This document shows positions 24,030-31,410 of a DNA stretch of 31,410 nt, in pieces (the first letter of the stretch is position 1; each line of letters opens with the position of its first letter). Location of the stretch: positions 1-31,410 of the forward strand of contig JALOPK010000021.1 in NCBI GenBank assembly GCA_025453925.1, given 5' to 3'. A program made the translations under genes and the position numbers. The DNA comes from Candidatus Eiseniibacteriota bacterium. Lineage in GTDB: Bacteria > JAFGKV01. The notes beneath the pieces were generated by a model, which searched no databases, was not told the origin of the DNA, and saw only the letters and a program-made list of their open reading frames with translations.

Positions 24030-26171
24030 CTAGTTCAGGTACCCGAGGGCCCGGAGCTGCGCTTCCGTGTCTGCGTCGATGCGCGCCTTGTTGCCGCCCG
24101 CCGAGTGGGGGAGCGACTCAGCCAGTGCCGCGGAGGTCTCCATCCAGCCGTGGAGTTCCGCAAGCATCGACTGGACGCGGGCGGTGTCGGCCCGGGCAAG
24201 GTCCCACCGCTCGGCGGGATCGTTCTCCAGGTCGAACAGCATGGTCTTCCCCGTGGTGGGGTTGAGGACGAGTTTGAACCCGTCATCGGTGATCGACTTC
24301 AGCTCGTCGTAGTACAGAAGCGCTTCAGCGAAGGCCGGTGCCGGCGGCGGGCCGGATGCGGCACCGTGGATCAAGGGTACGAGGCTGTGGCCCTCCATCT
24401 CGGATGTTGCCGGCACACCCCACATGTCGAGTATCGTCGGCATCAGATCCAGGAGTCTGACGTAATCTCGAACCACTTTGCCGGCGGGCACCTTCCCGGG
24501 CATGCGGAACACAAGCGGCACCCGCAGATTCTCGTCGTACAGCGTGTGCCCGTGCATGACCCCGTCGTGATCCCAGAACTCTTCGCCATGGTCAGCGGTG
24601 AGGATGAACAGAGTCTGATCCCAGATTCCCGCCTCGCGGAGCGTCTGCACCAGCCGCCCTATCTGGTCATCGGTGTAGCGGATCTCACGGTCATACAGCA
24701 CCTGGAGGTGCGCTTTCTCCTCGGGCGTCACGCGGGCGCCGGTGCGAAGGCTGTTGATCAGCCCGGATGTTTCCCTGAACCGCCCCCTATATGGGGTGTC
24801 CTCGAACAGACCCTTGTATTCGGGGGGGGGTTGGTAGGGATCGTGCGGATCCACCGTGTGAATCCAGAGGAAGAAGTCGCGGTCGTGGTGCATCCTGATC
24901 CAGTCGATGGCGCGGTCTACCGCGTCCTTCGCCAGGAAGGTCTGGTTGAGGGGGAAGAGATCCGGCCAGAAACGCCGGGCGAGGCGCATCCACAGCATGC
25001 GCTGGTAGCGGCCCCAGTTGAACACTTCCCCGGAATGGTGATACCCGTCATAGCCCTGGGCCATCCCAAAGGTGTCCTGCAGCCAGCCGTTGGTCACGAC
25101 GGCCTGCGTGAGGATCCCGTGTTCCTGGAGTTGCTCCGCCAAGGTGATGCGGGTCTCCTCCAGCTTGTTGTTGCCCGAGAGCACTGCATTCACCGTCGGG
25201 TAGGTGCTGGTCATGAAGCTGGATATCGAAGACAGGGTCCAGGGTGACTGGGAGCGGGCATTCCAGAACAGCGTTCCCTGGGTGGCGATAGAGTCCATGA
25301 CCGGCGAGGTGGCGCGGTGATACCCGTAGCAGCCAAGGTGATCCGCACGGAGCGTGTCGATGCTGAACAGGATGGTCTTCGAGCCCTTGCCGCCACGGCC
25401 GCCCTCGAGGAGGTGAGGACGGGGGGTCGCGTAGGAGGCCAGTGCGGCGACTGAACCGGCACACAAGACGACCGGCAGGGCGAGCCTTCGGAGTACCCCT
25501 GCGTGCTCGCGGTAGATGACGGCGAGGGCTCGTTTTGACACGAGGGTCAAGACGACGAACGCAACGGCAACCAACGCGACGGCGGCCAGGATCTTCCAGG
25601 TCGTGTGCCAGAGGGGGAGGTTGCGTTTGGCCCACAGGAACAGAACTGCCGAGATAACCGTCGAAGGCCACACGGCGCCGAACGTCAGCCCCACGTTTCC
25701 CGGCGAGAACCGCAGGCACAGGGCATGCACGACCAGCCCGATGCCGACACCGGCCAGAACCCCGATGGCGACTGTCTGGAGGTTGAACAGGATGCGGCTG
25801 GCCGAGATGAGACTGGCGAGGTTCAGGAACGGGTTGCTGGTCATCAGCGCCCACATCCCCACGCCCGCCGCAGCCACCGTGCCGGCCACGAGCCCCGTGA
25901 GGCCCGCCGGAGACGCGGAGCGGGCACGCCGGGCCAGCAGAGGAAACAGCAGCACGCACACGAGGATCGCTGCCACGCATCCCAGCACGGGGTAGGCGGC
26001 CAAGGGCACTGCAAGAGACATGCTGATATCGCGCCACGATTTCAGGGTCTTGCTGGCGGGCCCTAGCTGGATCGCCAGCACAGCCTGTAGCCCTTCGATC
26101 CCGGCGAATGCCAGGCCGCCCAAGTAGCCAACGGCCACGGAAGTCTTGACGAAGCGCTTGAAGACGGACAT
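24030..26171 (-). CDS. Membrane-anchored sulfatase-like hydrolase/transferase
   Basis: 713 residues from ATG 26171. The first 250 residues hold about seven hydrophobic helices. The soluble domain (from about 263) is alkaline phosphatase-superfamily: SIDTLRADHLGCYGY (metal-binding Asp272), SPWTLSSISS with Thr312 at the nucleophile position, later TADHGEEFWDHDG and HGHTLYDE metal ligands. The Cys/Ser-x-Pro-x-Arg motif needed for formylglycine in true sulfatases is absent. It may therefore hydrolyse or transfer another phospho- or sulfo-group, as LtaS/phosphoethanolamine-transferase relatives with Thr do. The longer frame to 26393 overlaps the divergent gene and is not used. It is followed by a methyltransferase two bases downstream. 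Confidence 0.87.
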   Translation of the reverse strand: MSVFKRFVKTSVAVGYLGGLAFAGIEGLQAVLAIQLGPASKTLKSWRDISMSLAVPLAAYPVLGCVAAILVCVLLFPLLARRARSASPAGLTGLVAGTVAAAGVGMWALMTSNPFLNLASLISASRILFNLQTVAIGVLAGVGIGLVVHALCLRFSPGNVGLTFGAVWPSTVISAVLFLWAKRNLPLWHTTWKILAAVALVAVAFVVLTLVSKRALAVIYREHAGVLRRLALPVVLCAGSVAALASYATPRPHLLEGGRGGKGSKTILFSIDTLRADHLGCYGYHRATSPVMDSIATQGTLFWNARSQSPWTLSSISSFMTSTYPTVNAVLSGNNKLEETRITLAEQLQEHGILTQAVVTNGWLQDTFGMAQGYDGYHHSGEVFNWGRYQRMLWMRLARRFWPDLFPLNQTFLAKDAVDRAIDWIRMHHDRDFFLWIHTVDPHDPYQPPPEYKGLFEDTPYRGRFRETSGLINSLRTGARVTPEEKAHLQVLYDREIRYTDDQIGRLVQTLREAGIWDQTLFILTADHGEEFWDHDGVMHGHTLYDENLRVPLVFRMPGKVPAGKVVRDYVRLLDLMPTILDMWGVPATSEMEGHSLVPLIHGAASGPPPAPAFAEALLYYDELKSITDDGFKLVLNPTTGKTMLFDLENDPAERWDLARADTARVQSMLAELHGWMETSAALAESLPHSAGGNKARIDADTEAQLRALGYLN

Positions 26172-26186
26172 CGGGGAACCTATCCT
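26158..26186 (+). promoter_or_regulatory. Possible promoter of the FG-GAP-like gene
   Basis: TTGAAG (26158-26163), a 17-base spacer and TATCCT (26181-26186). It overlaps the start codon of the divergent sulfatase-like gene and lies about 50-65 bases before the secreted-protein start. Confidence 0.4.
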
Positions 26187-26235
26187 GGGTATTGAGAGGG
26201 GGAGAGAACACGCGGATTCGGCAGTCACACCGATC

Positions 26236-28101
26236 ATGAAAGCTGGTACAATGAACACGCGCTTCACCGTCCTGGCAACCCGGCTGGCCCTCGCGATGGC
26301 GGTGTGGCAGTGCGCGGTGTTCGCGCAATGGCCGTCACCACGCCAGAACCCGCGGAACACCGCGTTTTCGGGACGTTCGGCCTCTCTGGCCATGACACCC
26401 GTGCGACGGTGGCGGTACGTTCCGCTCCAGGGGTCGATCTCCAGCTCCTACCTCGCGGTGGGTGATCTCGATGGCGACGGTCGCCCCGAAATCGCCGCCG
26501 GGTCGTCGCCCATGGGGGCGGGCAACGAGAATGCGGGGGCTGTCTGGGTGATTGACCGTCTCGGGCAGGAGCGCTGGTGGGCGCCTCTGGATGGCTATGT
26601 CAAGTGGGCCTCGCCGGCAATCGCGAGACTCGACGCGGATACCCTGCACGACGTGGTGGTCGGGTCGTCATGGTGGTCGAGTCTCTTCGCCTTCCGAGGC
26701 ACAGACGGCGATACGCTTTGGACCGCTCTCGAGGGCCTCTCCCAGGTGGGAATGAACGCGGGCGACCTGGAGGGCGACAGCGTCATCGACGTCGTGGTCG
26801 CGGACTACCAGAGCCCGCGGCATGTCCGCTCCGTGAATGGGAGCGGTCAGGTTGAGTGGACGGCCGCTACCTCCGGGACCACCTACAACATCCCGGCCAT
26901 CGGCACCCTGGGCGACAACCGGGGAGTCGCGTTCACCGCGCATGCCCCGGCGTGGAGGGAGCAGCTCTACTTTCTCGATCCTGATGGTGATGAGATCTGG
27001 ACCTACCCGGCAGCACCGACCGCGGAACAGCTCCAGTTGACTCCACCCGAGCTCGGGTATCTCGCCGACTATGGCTATGTCTCCGCGGTGCTGGATGACT
27101 TTGATTGCGATGGTCAGAACGAGGTGGGATTCGGAACCGATCTGAACTACTATGTCGTCGAACCGCGCGGCGGCCTGCGATGGAGGCAGCCCACAGGACT
27201 CGCGGGCAATGGATTCACGGCCTTGCTGGACGGTGTCGGCGATACTCTTTCATGCGTGGATCATCACTACCAGGTCATGGATGCTGCAGTGGCGGACCTC
27301 AACGGCGACGGGGCCAGCGACGTCGTGTACGGTCTCATGAGCGACTGGTGGGGAAACCAGGTTCAAGGCGACCCCTCCAGTCTCGACATCACGGCCATCA
27401 CGTACCGGAACGCCTTGGTCGCGCGAAGCGGGGTTGATGGTTCGCTGCTGTGGCGTTTCGATGCCCGCCACCCGTGTATCGAATCCAGGGGGATTGGCAG
27501 GATGGGCGAGCCGGTGGCGTGCCTCGTGGGAGACGAGGTCGTGGTGATCGCGGGCAGCAATGACGGGTATCTCTACGCGGTGCGAGGCTCCGATGGCCAG
27601 ATGCTCTGGGAGCTGTGGGGGAACTGGTACCTCTGGCAGCGGGGGATGGCGTTGGCCGACCTGGACGGCGATGGATCGGATGAACTGCTCGTCGTGCACC
27701 AGGGAGGCATAGAGGCGTGGTCATCACTCGCGCAGCCGACGCTGTGGGCAACGGCAGATGCCTCGGGAGTGCACCTCGCCTGGTCAGGCGATCCGGTTAC
27801 CCAGGCCTGGAAGGTCTACCGTGGGAGCGCGGCGTGGTTCAGCATCGGAGAGGCGGAACTCCTCGCCCAACTTTCCGGCGCGGAGATGTCACTGATCGAC
27901 CCCGCGGAAGGGTTCCTCCACAACCCTGCGATGAATGCCTACTATCGCGTCGTGGGGATGGCGGGTACCGCCGCGTCGGTTCCATCCCGGGCGTCAGGGG
28001 AGTTCGACTGGGCCCTTGATGATTCACGGTGCGTGGTGCACAGTCCACAACCGGCAGGTGCCCATCCTCGCCGGGTGGGAGCGGCCTCCCGTCACGATTG
28101 A
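26236..28101 (+). CDS. Secreted FG-GAP/VCBS-like repeat protein
   Basis: 621 residues from ATG 26236 (ATG 26251 is equally possible; neither has a strong ribosome binding site). A signal peptide ends near A-V-F-A-Q. The body has at least six beta-propeller-type calcium-loop units with D-x-D-x-D cores, such as GDLDGDGRPEI, GDLEGDSVIDV, DDFDCDGQNEV, ADLNGDGASDV and ADLDGDGSDEL, plus WD/PQQ-like strands (Y-L-Y-A-V-R-G-S-D-G). A C-terminal Fn3-like part follows (H-L-A-W-S-G-D, then W-K-V-Y-R-G-S). It is probably exported to the cell surface or outside. No sorting domain typical of type IX secretion is obvious at its end. Confidence 0.85.
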   Translation: MKAGTMNTRFTVLATRLALAMAVWQCAVFAQWPSPRQNPRNTAFSGRSASLAMTPVRRWRYVPLQGSISSSYLAVGDLDGDGRPEIAAGSSPMGAGNENAGAVWVIDRLGQERWWAPLDGYVKWASPAIARLDADTLHDVVVGSSWWSSLFAFRGTDGDTLWTALEGLSQVGMNAGDLEGDSVIDVVVADYQSPRHVRSVNGSGQVEWTAATSGTTYNIPAIGTLGDNRGVAFTAHAPAWREQLYFLDPDGDEIWTYPAAPTAEQLQLTPPELGYLADYGYVSAVLDDFDCDGQNEVGFGTDLNYYVVEPRGGLRWRQPTGLAGNGFTALLDGVGDTLSCVDHHYQVMDAAVADLNGDGASDVVYGLMSDWWGNQVQGDPSSLDITAITYRNALVARSGVDGSLLWRFDARHPCIESRGIGRMGEPVACLVGDEVVVIAGSNDGYLYAVRGSDGQMLWELWGNWYLWQRGMALADLDGDGSDELLVVHQGGIEAWSSLAQPTLWATADASGVHLAWSGDPVTQAWKVYRGSAAWFSIGEAELLAQLSGAEMSLIDPAEGFLHNPAMNAYYRVVGMAGTAASVPSRASGEFDWALDDSRCVVHSPQPAGAHPRRVGAASRHD

Positions 28102-28206
28102 GCGAAGCGGACGCCTCAGCCGCTGTTCGAGTTGCCTCCGCGGCGGCATCGAAGGAACTGTGTCGGCGATTGCGGGATGGCCATGTCGACGTGTGGCCAC
28201 TCGGCC

Positions 28207-28863
28207 TCAGAAGCGGCGGCCGACCCCGATCTGCGCGCCGCAGTTATGCGCCCGCCAGCTCTTATATCCTTCAACGTTCAGTGTCCGCCGCACTGCGTGG
28301 AACACCGCTTCACCGAACCAGAACTTGTCCGGCCCGATCCTGCCCTGCACGCCCGCGGCGGCACTCATCCCGAGACTGCGCCGGAAGCTGAGGCTCTCAT
28401 CGGGATACAGCGTCGTGTCTCCCTGCAGCCCTGCGGCGCCCGCGTATAGCCCGAGTCCGGCGCGAAGGTAGGGGAGCGTCGGCCCCCTGCCGAAGTCGTA
28501 CCGCACCAGTGCGGAGACGACGTTTTGCGAGACCGTGGCTTCGCCCACGGGTTCGTCGGAGAGCCGGTAGTCCCACCTGAAGGGAAGAAGGGAGACTCTC
28601 AGTTCGACCCCGGCGGAGATGTGTGCCGTCAGGGGCGCCAGCACCGTCACGCCGATCGGCACTTCCTTGCCGTGCGCGGTGGTCCCCAGGAAACGCATGA
28701 AGTCATCGTCGAAGAACGAGAGACCGTATCCCGTCAGCACGGCTGTGTTGATGCCGGCATGGCATGGAGCGGCCAGGGAGGTCGCCCCGCAGAGGATCGT
28801 GCCGGCGAGCCGGAGGCGCAGCGTGCGGCGGTGGGAAACGGCGGGAGGTGGATGCGGCATCAT
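28207..28863 (-). CDS. Small outer-membrane beta-barrel protein, paralogue 1
   Basis: 218 residues with a signal peptide (about 15-37, ending C-H-A-G) and alternating strands consistent with an eight-stranded barrel, ending in Arg-Phe, the C-terminal aromatic expected for BAM-inserted barrels. It shares GYGxSxF, PFxWxY and PxLRxGxGLY with the gene at 28979-29569, so the two are tandem paralogues. No enzymatic motif is seen. It is separated from its paralogue by an intrinsic terminator, so it needs its own promoter. Confidence 0.75.
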   Translation of the reverse strand: MMPHPPPAVSHRRTLRLRLAGTILCGATSLAAPCHAGINTAVLTGYGLSFFDDDFMRFLGTTAHGKEVPIGVTVLAPLTAHISAGVELRVSLLPFRWDYRLSDEPVGEATVSQNVVSALVRYDFGRGPTLPYLRAGLGLYAGAAGLQGDTTLYPDESLSFRRSLGMSAAAGVQGRIGPDKFWFGEAVFHAVRRTLNVEGYKSWRAHNCGAQIGVGRRF

Positions 28864-28920
28864 GCGTGGGGGCGCCTCTCTCCGGTGAAACGTGGCCCGT
28901 GATCCGCGCGGGTCTTCAAT

Positions 28921-28961
28921 GCGGAGAAAGAAACAGGGGCCGCGACCGAGCTCGCGGCCCC
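28921..28961 (-). terminator. Intrinsic terminator after outer-membrane paralogue 2
   Basis: On the minus strand a perfect 10-bp stem GGGGCCGCGA / TCGCGGCCCC (28936-28945 with 28952-28961) and a 6-base loop are followed by GTTTCTTTCT, a U-rich tract. It starts 18 bases after the stop of the gene at 28979. Confidence 0.8.
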
Positions 28962-28978
28962 CTGATCCTCCACAGGGA

Positions 28979-29569
28979 CTAGAACTTCATTCCCGCGCCG
29001 AGATGGATCGCCCAGTTGTTGGCGCCAAAGCTCTCGGCATCCTCAACATCCGCCTCGCGGCTGACGATGTGGTAGACGAACTCGGCCATCCAGATCTTGG
29101 TGTCGCCAAAGTCGGCGGTGAGACCGCCGCCCACGTTGAACCCGATGGCGTTCTTGTAGTCAGTCTCAGAGTCCAGAAGGCCAGAGCCGGCCTCGGCCTC
29201 GAACTCAGCCTTGCCCATGTAGAGGCCCGCGCCTCCTCGAAGATGTGGTCGCACGGACCCCTGACCCATCTCGAATCGAGCCAGCCCGCCAAGGATCATC
29301 TGGCCGATCTTCGTTTCGCCGACCTTGGTCCCCGCGTACTCGTACTCCCAAGTGAATGGCACAACTGCATAGTTGACTTCTGCTCCGACCGACAGGCCGG
29401 GGCTCAACTCGACCAGAAGCTCGGCACCGACCGGAATGTAGCCGGCGGCATCCTCTTGGTCTTCGAACGCCGACTGGCCGTAGCCAGCGAAGCCCAGTAG
29501 AGTCGTCTGGGCTGAGGCGCCGGCAGCGACGAGCGCCAGCGCCAGGAGTGTGATGAACACCTTGTTCAT
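28979..29569 (-). CDS. Small outer-membrane beta-barrel protein, paralogue 2
   Basis: 196 residues from ATG 29569, with GGAGGATC upstream. The signal peptide is M-N-K-V-F-I-T-L-L-A-L with a cut after A-S-A. The mature protein alternates hydrophobic and polar residues in about eight strands and ends in Lys-Phe, as outer-membrane barrels do. It shows GYGQSAF, PFTWEY and RGGAGLYMG, shared with the downstream paralogue. It is likely a porin-like or structural envelope protein. It has a good promoter (29653-29681) and terminator, so it can be made as a single-gene transcript. Confidence 0.85.
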   Translation of the reverse strand: MNKVFITLLALALVAAGASAQTTLLGFAGYGQSAFEDQEDAAGYIPVGAELLVELSPGLSVGAEVNYAVVPFTWEYEYAGTKVGETKIGQMILGGLARFEMGQGSVRPHLRGGAGLYMGKAEFEAEAGSGLLDSETDYKNAIGFNVGGGLTADFGDTKIWMAEFVYHIVSREADVEDAESFGANNWAIHLGAGMKF

Positions 29570-29652
29570 GCTGATCCTCCTGAGAAAAGTGGACACGCGG
29601 GTGGGCGGCCCCGCCGAGGGTGTCCGTGACTCGGCAGGTGAGACTTCGCACG

Positions 29653-29681
29653 ATCTTAACGTCGAGCCCGATGAAAGGCAA
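29653..29681 (-). promoter_or_regulatory. Sigma70-like promoter of outer-membrane paralogue 2
   Basis: On the minus strand TTGCCT (29681-29676), a 17-base spacer and TAAGAT (29658-29653) lie about 84 bases before the ATG at 29569. The -10 box matches five of six consensus bases. Confidence 0.6.
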
Positions 29682-29794
29682 ATGCCGCGCACGCGGCCAT
29701 GGGCTGATCGCAGGGAAAGGCAGAGGCGAGCACCTCCTGAAGGAGGCCCGGATACCTGAGTACTGCCTCAACCCCCGTCTGACCAATCGACGGA

Positions 29795-29812
29795 TATAGG
29801 ACATGTCCTATA
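29795..29812. promoter_or_regulatory. 18-bp perfect palindrome, candidate operator
   Basis: TATAGGACATGTCCTATA reads the same on both strands. It is AT-rich in a GC-rich neighbourhood and lies about 115 bases upstream of the -35 box of the outer-membrane gene promoter. It could bind a dimeric regulator; which one is unknown. Confidence 0.5.
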
Positions 29813-29949
29813 GCTCCGGCCGCCGGCCTCGCGCCGGAGGGTGCCATCGCCGCGTATCCCCGTCACGATAGGGGCGAATGGTACCGGGAAGGGGGGCCGC
29901 GACACACGCGACGCAGGGGTTCCGGTATCCGGTCAGACTCCTGGAGGGG

Positions 29950-30876
29950 TCACTGAGGAGGGATCAGCCGCTCGGGGTTCCAGTGATCGTGCAATTCCCT
30001 CCTGAGCAAGGCGATGAAGTCGCGCTCGGTGACGATCCCCTCGAGCTTCTTTCCCCCACCGGTGAGGATGAGAAGCGCCCCGGTGGGTTCGTCCAGCAGG
30101 CGTTGCGCAGCCTCCGAGATCAACATGGAGGGTGTGACACTCGGCATCACCGCGGACATCACCGATTCGACGTCAACCACCCCGTCCAGGAATTGCCACT
30201 GCTCGGCCTCGCTGAGGCCGAATGTCGCCGAGTAGCTGAATCGAAGGATATCGTGCTGGGTGAGAAGACCCACCGCAGTACCGTTGGTTACCACCGGAAG
30301 GTGGCGGAAGCCGCCCTGCTCCATCAACGCCAGCGCGTCGGACAGGGTGGCGGTGACGCCTACGGTCGTCGGGTCGCGGGTCATGATCTCGCCGACCGAG
30401 ATCCTCTTCCGCGCGATCGCCGTTTTCTGAGGTCTGCCGAAGCGATCCCGGCTGTGGGGGATGTCCGCCAGGTAGGTGAGCGCTTCTCGGACGGTGGCCA
30501 CGCCCAGGAGCTGGTATGCCTCGTCGACGACCGGCACACAGTAGTGGCCGACGGTTTCCATCGCCGCCAGCGCGTCGAGGAGGGTTGCGGCAGGTGAAAG
30601 AGAAATGTAGTCACTCCTGCAGACGTCATTCAGTCGAACGACATGGTCCAGGAACACCGCATTGATGTTGGGCCTGTCCTGGAAGAGGGCGGATAGGGAG
30701 TACTTCAGCAGTTCCCTGTCGCTGAGGAGGCCGATCAGTCGCCTTCCCTCGCATACGGGAACATGGCGAACGTGCCGTTCGTGGAAGAGCTTAAGCACGG
30801 TGCTCAGGTGTTCGTCGCGATTCACGACGGGCGGGTTCCCGTCCATGATCTGTGACAACCTGGGATTGGGCAGCAC
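29950..30876 (-). CDS. Protein with four CBS domains
   Basis: 308 residues made of two Bateman modules: CBS repeats at about 8-60, 78-130, 160-215 and 238-290, each with the h-P-V-V/C-x-x-x-x-x-L-I/V-G-L/I core. The third has the classic M-T-R-D-P-T-T-V start. No catalytic or DNA-binding domain is attached. CBS pairs bind adenine nucleotides and usually regulate a partner enzyme or channel. The start is GTG 30876 with AGGAGG seven bases upstream. The protein is soluble. It stands alone on the minus strand between two spacers. Confidence 0.9.
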   Translation of the reverse strand: MLPNPRLSQIMDGNPPVVNRDEHLSTVLKLFHERHVRHVPVCEGRRLIGLLSDRELLKYSLSALFQDRPNINAVFLDHVVRLNDVCRSDYISLSPAATLLDALAAMETVGHYCVPVVDEAYQLLGVATVREALTYLADIPHSRDRFGRPQKTAIARKRISVGEIMTRDPTTVGVTATLSDALALMEQGGFRHLPVVTNGTAVGLLTQHDILRFSYSATFGLSEAEQWQFLDGVVDVESVMSAVMPSVTPSMLISEAAQRLLDEPTGALLILTGGGKKLEGIVTERDFIALLRRELHDHWNPERLIPPQ

Positions 30877-31269
30877 GGCGTCCCTCCTGAGGGAAATACC
30901 TACTCAGAGAGTCACCAATATAGCCTGGTCCGTTGCTCGAGGCCAGAACGGCATTCCGGGGCCGACTCGCGTGGTCAGCGCTTCACGGCGTCGGCAGAAG
31001 CGACATCATGAACGCCAGCTCTGGTGTGCCACGCTCCTTACGTTGCCCAGTTCTCAGGGCATTCCAGGGTGCGCGCGCCGAGTGCCGGACGGCCCGGGTT
31101 CCGTACGACCCGGCGTGGGAGGTCGCAGGGGAACCCATCCGGCAGGGTGCCTTGCCTTTGGTATTGACGGACCGCCTGTCCCTGCTCTTATTCTTCAACT
31201 TGCTGGCTATTTCTGCAACCAGGCCAGCTCAACCCGAAGCCCCAAGTTTGCCCGAAGCAAGGGGGAACA
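30877..31269. other. 393-base spacer between the CBS gene and the right-edge gene
   Basis: No gene is supported on either strand. The frames present lack ribosome binding sites and family features. The DNA becomes less GC-rich towards 31160-31230, where a possible plus-strand promoter lies. An AT-rich TATATT on the minus strand near 30920 could be part of the CBS gene promoter, but no good -35 box accompanies it. Confidence 0.5.
31164..31191 (+). promoter_or_regulatory. Possible promoter of the right-edge gene
   Basis: TTGACG (31164-31169), a 16-base spacer and TCTTAT (31186-31191), about 80 bases before the ATG at 31270. The -35 is good, the -10 moderate. Confidence 0.35.
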
Positions 31270-31410
31270 ATGTTTAGGACGAGGAAGCGCTCGGACGAGG
31301 AGAACGGCCAGCAGTTGGGAAGGGTGCCGCCGGCTCCTCAGGAACTTCTTGCCAAGGAGGCCGCCATGGCTGAGAGGCTGCTGGAGGACCTGATTCCAGA
31401 AGAGCCTCCG
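31270..31410 (+). CDS. Start of an unknown gene, truncated at the right edge
   Basis: ATG 31270 follows AGGGGGA with suitable spacing, and the frame stays open for 47 codons to the window end. The visible N-terminus is highly charged (M-F-R-T-R-K-R-S-D-E-E), then Pro/Ala/Leu/Glu-rich with no hydrophobic segment, so it is a cytoplasmic protein start with probably disordered or helical character. No family can be named from 47 residues. Confidence 0.55.
   Translation, partial: MFRTRKRSDEENGQQLGRVPPAPQELLAKEAAMAERLLEDLIPEEPP

Larger units (their letters stand above)
29570..29949. other. 380-base spacer upstream of outer-membrane paralogue 2
   Basis: No gene is supported on either strand. It holds the promoter at 29653-29681, an 18-bp perfect palindrome at 29795-29812, and next to it a 7-bp stem, CTCCGGC (29814-29820) with GCCGGAG (29833-29839). 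The latter could be a terminator-like hairpin for the CBS gene, though no T-tract follows. Confidence 0.6.

Noticed and set aside
23688-25247. 519-codon plus-strand frame opposite the methyltransferase and sulfatase-like genes.
   Set aside because: It spans two well-supported genes on the other strand and shows no recognisable domain.
30933-31277. 114-codon plus-strand frame in the right-hand spacer.
   Set aside because: No ribosome binding site, biased composition, and it overlaps the better-supported start at 31270.
1-31410. CRISPR arrays, tRNA or rRNA genes, insertion sequences, prophage.
   Set aside because: No direct-repeat/spacer pattern, no T-loop GGTTCGAATCC-like stretch in a cloverleaf context, and no transposase, integrase or phage structural motifs were seen on reading both strands.

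Overview
This is a GC-rich, densely coded bacterial chromosome segment. No rRNA, tRNA, insertion sequence, prophage or CRISPR array was seen. The cell is Gram-negative: there is a BamD-like lipoprotein, small outer-membrane beta-barrels, lipoproteins and a rhomboid protease. A PorX-type response regulator (receiver plus PglZ phosphatase) next to a PorY-like kinase, and proteins built from FG-GAP-like and Fn3-like modules, suggest an FCB-superphylum lineage such as Eisenbacteria, Krumholzibacteriota, Latescibacterota or Gemmatimonadota. This placement is inference; no marker gene fixes the phylum.

Region A (1-11498) is entirely minus strand. Reading downstream, it holds a predicted methyltransferase overlapping a GT-C type membrane glycosyltransferase, then a PqqD / radical SAM-SPASM / tRNA-binding-domain operon with its own promoter, a rhomboid protease and a three-PAS HD-GYP c-di-GMP phosphodiesterase. 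It ends with a compact three-gene unit: a DUF2207-like membrane protein whose C-terminus is a Cys-His-Ser-Ala repeat (nine Cys spaced exactly four residues apart), a radical SAM/SPASM enzyme with an N-terminal PqqD/RRE-like region, and a multi-pass membrane protein that runs off the left edge. This unit is the best candidate for an undescribed system: a membrane protein whose repetitive cytoplasmic tail may be modified by its neighbouring radical SAM enzyme.

Region B (11509-22991) is plus strand. It starts at a strong promoter divergent from region A and contains a small Cys4 protein, a DUF1844 protein, a BamD-like TPR lipoprotein, uvrC, ogt, an Fn3-like lipoprotein and serS. A PorY-like sensor kinase, porX and rimI follow, joined by 4-base overlaps. 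accD with its own promoter and an ER/archaeal-type (Ser-His) signal peptidase close the run. The kinase gene is broken: its ATP-binding domain lacks roughly 20 codons and changes frame, although its end still overlaps porX.

Region C (22921-31410) switches strand several times. A methyltransferase and a membrane-anchored sulfatase-like hydrolase (minus) diverge from a secreted FG-GAP-like protein (plus). Two paralogous outer-membrane barrels (minus) are separated by a good intrinsic terminator. A 380-base spacer carries an 18-bp perfect palindrome and a promoter. A four-CBS-domain protein (minus) comes next, then a 393-base spacer and the first 47 codons of an unknown gene (plus) at the right edge.

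Several candidate promoters share a TTGACC -35 box, so a conventional sigma70-like recognition pattern is visible. Start sites were chosen by eye from Shine-Dalgarno spacing, overlaps and signal peptides. All family calls are from sequence motifs without database searches.
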